The translations under genes were made by a program, and so were the position numbers. DNA of 64,000 nt, taken from CAYFVU01 sp964346645 (GTDB lineage Bacteria; Spirochaetota; Spirochaetia; DSM-16054; Sediminispirochaetaceae). Location of the stretch: positions 1 to 64,000 of the forward strand of contig CAYFVU010000005.1 in NCBI GenBank assembly GCA_964346645.1, given 5' to 3'. The stretch's first letter is position 1; each line of letters opens with the position of its first letter. The notes under the pieces are model-generated. The model saw nothing but the letters and a program-made list of their open reading frames with translations. It did not search any database and was not told the origin of the DNA. Of this stretch, positions 59,582-64,000 are shown in pieces.

Positions 59582-60535
59582 TCACAGCTCCGGCGTGAAC
59601 ACGCCGAACAGGAGGTACAGCTCCTCCGTGCCGATCTTAGCACCGGATATCCTCACCCGGGTCTCTTCCTGTGTAACGTACCGCTCCTCCACCAGCCTCA
59701 TTACCGCCTCTTTTCCCTCGCCTCTCGCCCGCCTGAGGAGTGCGAGACGCAGGGTGAGCAGGAAGGACCTTGCGGTAGACTCGTCCCGGAACCGGTACGC
59801 CCCCTCTATGCGATAGACCTTCCCCATCTCTCGCTCGTCTCCGAGCTGCTTCTCGCCGGAGGGAAAGAAGCCGATTCTGAAGTCTTCGACCTTCGAGAGC
59901 AGGATGCCGAGGCGCCTGTCGAAATACGAGCTGAACTGCGGCCGTCTCCCATAGATATACATCGCCGCGCTCTTCGCCGCCGAGCTCACCTCCTGCGGAA
60001 GAGAGCCGCCGCGGGGATCGTGAATCTTCGAGAGGAGGCCCTCCATGTTCTCCTGGGTGACCGCCGCCAACCCCGAAGTGGGAAAGGCGACCTGCAGCAG
60101 GTTCTCCGGCGACTGCCACCATACAGTCGGCTCCTCGCGCTTCTCCCATCCCTCGCGGCTCATGGCGAAGCCGGCGATCCTCCTCGGATAGTTTCCCTCT
60201 GCAATGACATCGAAACGGGGTTGAGACTCGCTTTCTTGATAGAGACGAACATAGAGGCGCCTGGTGCGCTTCAGAAAGCGGTCTACTGTCTCCGGGTCCA
60301 TTACCCTCGAGAGAACCGTCTCAGAGAGCTCTGTGTGCTCCTCCACATTGAGGATGAACAGCACGCTTCCCTCGCGGTAGATGAGCGAGGGGTATCCCCC
60401 CTCCCCCGGCTTCGGCACGCTCGCACATCCGGAGAACAGGAGCACCGAGAGAAGGAGTATCGAGAGAAGGAGCAATCCGGCCGGAACCGCAAAAGTCCGG
60501 GAGAAAGTCCGGGAGACCGGTGTGCGGAGAGACAC
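59582..60535 (-). CDS. Lipoprotein, unknown function
   Basis: About 317 aa with a lipoprotein signal: basic start, hydrophobic run LLLLSILLLSVLLFSGC, lipobox FSGC, then Ala-Ser (outer-membrane-type in spirochaetes, though sorting rules are loose). The body is mixed alpha/beta with no motif I recognise; segments include YREGSVLFILNVEEHTELSE and YIYGRRPQFSSYFDRRLGIL. GTG 60535 is a tentative start; a frame extension would overlap ileS. It sits between ileS and hisH, and is probably co-transcribed. Confidence 0.7.
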   Translation of the reverse strand: MSLRTPVSRTFSRTFAVPAGLLLLSILLLSVLLFSGCASVPKPGEGGYPSLIYREGSVLFILNVEEHTELSETVLSRVMDPETVDRFLKRTRRLYVRLYQESESQPRFDVIAEGNYPRRIAGFAMSREGWEKREEPTVWWQSPENLLQVAFPTSGLAAVTQENMEGLLSKIHDPRGGSLPQEVSSAAKSAAMYIYGRRPQFSSYFDRRLGILLSKVEDFRIGFFPSGEKQLGDEREMGKVYRIEGAYRFRDESTARSFLLTLRLALLRRARGEGKEAVMRLVEERYVTQEETRVRISGAKIGTEELYLLFGVFTPEL

Positions 60536-60608
60536 AGGGACGCGTCTGTCCGGTCCGTGCGAGCGGCAAATCGGCCTCCGCGCCCGTCTTCCCGGCCTCC
60601 GCTCGGGT

Positions 60609-63600
60609 CTACTCGGCCTTTGCGAGGCCGATCTTGCAGTTTCCTTCACCGCACTCAACTTCGATGCCGTCGACGGGTTCCTTCCACTCGTATTCAACCG
60701 CCAGGGTCTCCCCGAGCAGGTGCTCCTCGAAGGACTCCACCGCCTGCTTCACCTCTTCGGTGCCGTCGAGGTAGAGGTAGATTCTGTCGGTCACGTCGAG
60801 GCCCGAGTCCTTCCGCAGATTCTGGATGCTGCGCACGAGGTCCCGAATGGTTCCCTCCTGCTTGAGCTCTTCGGTGATCTCGGTGTCCAGTCCGACGGTC
60901 AGGCTGTCTTCGTTCAGGACCTTCATGTGCTCCTTCTCGCTGCGCTGCACGATGATACCGTCACTCGTCAGCTCGAGAGTACCGCCGTCGTAGTCGAGGT
61001 AGAGGGTCGCGCCGTCGAGAATGGACTGGATCTCGCTCATCGAGAGCTGCTCGATCTTCTGCGCCACCTGCTTCATGTGCTTTCCGAGGCTCTTGCCGAG
61101 GAGTTTGTAGTTCGCCTTCGCGGAGTAGACGACCAGGTCTTCCTCGTTCTCCTTGAAGAGCACATCCTTCACGTTGAGCTCCTCACGGATTATCTCCTCC
61201 ATCTCGCGGAGGATCCGCTTCTCGGCGGCATCCTTCGTGACGAGGTAGATCGCTTTGAGGGGCTGTCGGGTCTTGATGCTGTGCATGCTCCTGAGGGCAC
61301 GCCCCATGGAGACCGCCTTGCGGGTGACCGCCATCTTCTGCTCGAGCTCTGCATCCCTCTTCGAGTCGTCGGCTACCGGGTAGTCGGACAGGTGTATCGA
61401 CTCGGGCATGTCATCCGTCTTGAGGTTCCGGTAGACCTCCTCCACCACGAATGGGATGAAGGGAGCCGCCACGTGTATCAGCTTCATAAGGATCGTGTAG
61501 AGCGTGTCGTAGGCCTCGAGTTTGTCCTGGTCGTTCTCCGAACGCCAGAACCGACGCCGGGAACGTCGGATGTACCAGTTGTTCAGCAGGTCGATAAAAT
61601 GGAGGATCGGATCGATCGCCTTCTGAAGATCGTAGTCATCGAGCTGTTCGGTCACGTCCCTTACCATACGCTCGGACTCGGAGAGCACCCACTTGTCGAG
61701 CGGATTTACCGGATTGGAGGGCTCGCCGCGGTACTCGTACTGGTCGATGTTGGCATAGGTGACGAAGAAGCTGTAGGAGTTCCACAGGGGAATAATGAAG
61801 TTCTTCAGCACCTCCTTCACTCCCTTGTCCGAGTAGCGAAGGTCCTCCGCCTTCACGACCGCCGAGTGCATCAGGAAGAGACGCAGGGCATCTGCGCCGA
61901 ACTGGTTGATGACATCCATGGGATCGGAATAGTTACGCTCCGACTTGGACATCTTCTTCCCGTCCTCTGAAAGGACCAGACCGTTGGTCACCACATTCAT
62001 GAAGGCCGGCTCTTCGAAAATCGCCGCTGCGAGAATCGTAAGCGTGTAGAACCATCCGCGGGTCTGGTCTAGTCCTTCGCAGATGAAGTCGGCGGGAAAG
62101 TTATTCTCGAACCACTCTTTGTTCTCGAAGGGATAGTGGTTCTGCGCGTACGGCATGGAGCCGGATTCGAACCAGCAGTCCAGGACGTCGGGTATCCTCC
62201 GCATCGTCCCCTTTCCATCGGGACTCGGCCAGGTGATCTCGTCGACGAAGTGCTTGTGCAGGTCGTCGACCCACACTCCCGACTTCTCGTAGAGCTCCTG
62301 CCGCGAGCCGATCACCTCTAAATGATCGGAGCCGTCGCTCTTCCAGACCGGGATAGGGTTGCCCCAGTATCTGTTCCGGCTGATAGACCACTCCCTCGCG
62401 CCTTCGAGCCACTTACCGAAGCGCCCGTGCTTGAGGTGGTCGGGCACCCAGTTGATCTTCTCGTTCGCCTCGAGCATCTTCGGCTTGACCTTCTCGATGT
62501 TGACGAACCAGCTCGATACGGCCCGGTAGATGAGGGGTTTCTTGGTGCGGTAGCAGAAGGGATAGCTGTGACGGTACTTCTCTCGCTTTACGAGCTTGCC
62601 CTGCTCCTTGAGCATCTTCATGATCGGTTCGTCGGCATCCTTCACGAAGAGCCCGTCGAAATCGGTGACTTCTGAGGTGAACCTGCACTCGGCGTCGAGG
62701 GGACAGATGACCGGCACTCCGGTGCCCTTCATCGCCTCGTAGTCCTCCTCGCCGAAGCCCGGTGCGGTGTGGACTATGCCGGAGCCGTCCTCGGTGGAGA
62801 CGTAGTCGGCGAGAATCGTCTTGAAGGCCCCGCTCTGTGCCTCGTCGGCGAAATAGGGAAAGAGCGGCTCGTACTCGATGCCCTCGAGCTCCGCACCCCT
62901 CTTCTCCCAGATGATCTCGTACTCCTCCTCGTTCTTGTAGTAGCTCGAGAGCCGCTCCTTTGCGAGTATGTAGTACTCCTCTCCGTCCTTCACCTTTACA
63001 TAGGTGATCTCCGGCCCGAGTGCGAGTCCGAGGTTGGAGGGAAGGGTCCAGGGAGTGGTGGTCCATGCGAGAAAGTAGCTGTTCTTCTCGTTTTTGATCT
63101 TGAACTTGACGGTGATCGCCGGGTCCACCACCTCCTGATAACCTCCGAGGTTCACCTCGAAGTTTGAGAGTGGAGTTGAGAGGGCGGGACTGTACGGGAG
63201 GATGTTGTACCCCTCATAGAGCAGTCCTCTTTCCCACAAGGTCTTGACCGCCCACCAGATCGACTCCATGAAGTCGGGATCCATCGTCTTGTAGTCGTTC
63301 TCGAAATCGACCCAGCGGCCCATCCGCTTGACGATACGCTCCCACTCGGCGGTGTAACGCAGCACTATGGATCGACAGTGTTCGTTGAACTTTCCTACGC
63401 CGAACTCCTCGATCTGTGTTTTTCCGGTGATGCCGAGCTCTTTCTCTATCTCGTATTCGACGGGAAGACCGTGACAGTCCCAGCCGAAGCGCCGATCGAC
63501 CTTTTTCCCCTTCATCGTCTGATAACGGGGTATGATGTCCTTTATGGTGCCGGGAACGAAGTGGCCGAAGTGGGGAAGACCCGTGGCAAAAGGAGGTCCG

Positions 63601-63734
63601 TCGTAGAACACGTACTCTTCGCTGCCGTTGCGCTGCTCGATGGACTTCTCGAAGATGTTGTTCTTCTCCCAAAACTCGAGAACTTTTTCCTCCATCTTGG
63701 GAAAATCGACTTTGGGGTCTACAGGTGTGTACAA
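60609..63734 (-). CDS. ileS: Isoleucyl-tRNA synthetase, class 2 (eukaryote-like)
   Basis: A 1041-aa class I synthetase. HIGH motif as GLPHFGHF (about residue 53), FGWDCHGLPVEYEIEKELG (about 84), an editing domain with TAPGFGEEDYE (about 325), KMSKS as KKMSKSERNYSDP (about 597) and a long helical C-terminal domain without the CxxC zinc finger of E. coli-type enzyme. The WDCHGLP and NYSDP context and length define the eukaryote-like IleRS2 type, which is often mupirocin-resistant. TTG 63734 has GAGGAGG 8 nt upstream. First gene of the ileS-lipoprotein-hisH-hisF unit. Confidence 0.95.
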   Translation of the reverse strand: MYTPVDPKVDFPKMEEKVLEFWEKNNIFEKSIEQRNGSEEYVFYDGPPFATGLPHFGHFVPGTIKDIIPRYQTMKGKKVDRRFGWDCHGLPVEYEIEKELGITGKTQIEEFGVGKFNEHCRSIVLRYTAEWERIVKRMGRWVDFENDYKTMDPDFMESIWWAVKTLWERGLLYEGYNILPYSPALSTPLSNFEVNLGGYQEVVDPAITVKFKIKNEKNSYFLAWTTTPWTLPSNLGLALGPEITYVKVKDGEEYYILAKERLSSYYKNEEEYEIIWEKRGAELEGIEYEPLFPYFADEAQSGAFKTILADYVSTEDGSGIVHTAPGFGEEDYEAMKGTGVPVICPLDAECRFTSEVTDFDGLFVKDADEPIMKMLKEQGKLVKREKYRHSYPFCYRTKKPLIYRAVSSWFVNIEKVKPKMLEANEKINWVPDHLKHGRFGKWLEGAREWSISRNRYWGNPIPVWKSDGSDHLEVIGSRQELYEKSGVWVDDLHKHFVDEITWPSPDGKGTMRRIPDVLDCWFESGSMPYAQNHYPFENKEWFENNFPADFICEGLDQTRGWFYTLTILAAAIFEEPAFMNVVTNGLVLSEDGKKMSKSERNYSDPMDVINQFGADALRLFLMHSAVVKAEDLRYSDKGVKEVLKNFIIPLWNSYSFFVTYANIDQYEYRGEPSNPVNPLDKWVLSESERMVRDVTEQLDDYDLQKAIDPILHFIDLLNNWYIRRSRRRFWRSENDQDKLEAYDTLYTILMKLIHVAAPFIPFVVEEVYRNLKTDDMPESIHLSDYPVADDSKRDAELEQKMAVTRKAVSMGRALRSMHSIKTRQPLKAIYLVTKDAAEKRILREMEEIIREELNVKDVLFKENEEDLVVYSAKANYKLLGKSLGKHMKQVAQKIEQLSMSEIQSILDGATLYLDYDGGTLELTSDGIIVQRSEKEHMKVLNEDSLTVGLDTEITEELKQEGTIRDLVRSIQNLRKDSGLDVTDRIYLYLDGTEEVKQAVESFEEHLLGETLAVEYEWKEPVDGIEVECGEGNCKIGLAKAE

Positions 63735-63856
63735 AACGGCCTCCTCACATTTTCTTCCGTCGGATAACCGAGGAAATAGAGCACTTTACAGTAGTTGTTA
63801 GGATAAAAATAACGTAGCTATTCTAGAGAAAAGGCTTTCAGGATGTCAAGCCGTGC

Positions 63857-64000
63857 TCAGCCTGTGTGCAGCCGCGATATATACTTTCCCTTCTCTACCT
63901 GGGCACGGACCGGCTCTTGGCCTGAGTAGTCGCGATAGGCGTTGCTCAGCTCTTCATCGAGGATCCGCGCCTTCTGATTGTCGTTCCACTCTATGTCGAA
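63857..64000 (-). CDS. C-terminal 47 aa of an unidentified protein (5' end outside window)
   Basis: The minus-strand frame is open from the window edge to TGA 63857. The fragment begins FDIEWNDNQKARILDEELSN and ends KGKYISRLHTG; it is charged and helical. Too short to name. It ends 122 bp before the ileS start, which leaves room for an ileS promoter; I find no convincing box. Confidence 0.55.
   Translation of the reverse strand, partial: FDIEWNDNQKARILDEELSNAYRDYSGQEPVRAQVEKGKYISRLHTG

Noticed and set aside
63735..63856. T-box or other riboswitch before ileS
   Set aside because: The 122-bp region has no T-box sequence (no TGGNACCGCG) and no specifier stem.

Overview
The window is about 64 kb of compact, GC-rich bacterial chromosome (roughly 95% coding, many 4-11 nt gene overlaps). 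Gene content points to a free-living member of the Spirochaetota (Spirochaetaceae-like): a eukaryote-type (class 2) isoleucyl-tRNA synthetase, a probable DUF5312 protein, tandem MptE/Maf-like DUF115 proteins, a GldA/F/G-DUF4340 cassette, mcsA-mcsB-clpC without ctsR, PEGA and degenerate-GGDEF membrane proteins. The taxonomic call is inferred from gene families only. I see no insertion sequence, prophage, CRISPR array or rRNA.

Layout. 1-2808 (+): a membrane-anchored transglutaminase-like protein with an EF-hand, an RtcR-like CARF/sigma-54 activator and a coupled 48-aa basic ORF. 2919-5460 (-): terminator, tRNA-Thr, a sensor kinase interrupted by an assembly gap, aroH and a small membrane protein. 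5587-8069 (+): HAD hydrolase, SPFH-like anchored protein, HIT protein. 8032-10527 (-): DUF5312-like protein and thiamine pyrophosphokinase. 10822-12168 (+): DUF1015. 12340-12807 (-): FtsB/DivIC-like protein. 12943-20320 (+): a cluster of a 912-aa very acidic protein, a GAF-like protein that needs a -1 frameshift, and two tandem DUF115 proteins. 20299-21174 (-): MEMO-like AmmB. 21305-22465 (+): membrane protein with a degenerate GGDEF domain. 22489-26828 (-): GldA-GldF-GldG-DUF4340 ABC cassette, then rnz (-). 27925-32083 (-): mcsA-mcsB-clpC. 32147-40784 (-): one long probable operon running cas2-like - prfB (+1 frameshift) - cheY - PEGA - ftsY - MORN-like - lolC/E - lolD - lolC/E. 40872-42128 (+): fibronectin-like secreted protein. 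42201-46140 (-): membrane protein - small membrane protein - GH57. 46270-48448 (+): two genes, then pcnB (-) divergent from hisS-hrpA (+). 53635-54985 (-): arsR-aroB. 55112-57518 (+): cysteine desulfurase and thiI, a sulfur/tRNA-thiolation pair. 57532-63734 (-): fmdB; hisF-hisH-lipoprotein-ileS read as ileS first. 63857-64000 (-): end of another gene.

Two sequence-wide points matter most. First, at least eight operon-leading genes have a recognisable -10 box 6-11 nt before the start codon and no Shine-Dalgarno sequence, so their mRNAs should be leaderless or nearly so, whereas internal and leadered genes carry good Shine-Dalgarno sites. Second, of the four 100-N blocks, two (14032-14131 and 58807-58906) are flanked by identical 55-bp copies; removing one copy plus the Ns restores intact reading frames, so these are probably unmerged contig overlaps rather than missing DNA.

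The window is mostly housekeeping (translation, proteolysis, cofactor and amino-acid synthesis, lipoprotein export). The least explained parts are the 12943-20320 cluster with its frameshift signal, the CARF/sigma-54 regulator with its small coupled ORF, and the lone Cas2-like gene heading the prfB operon.
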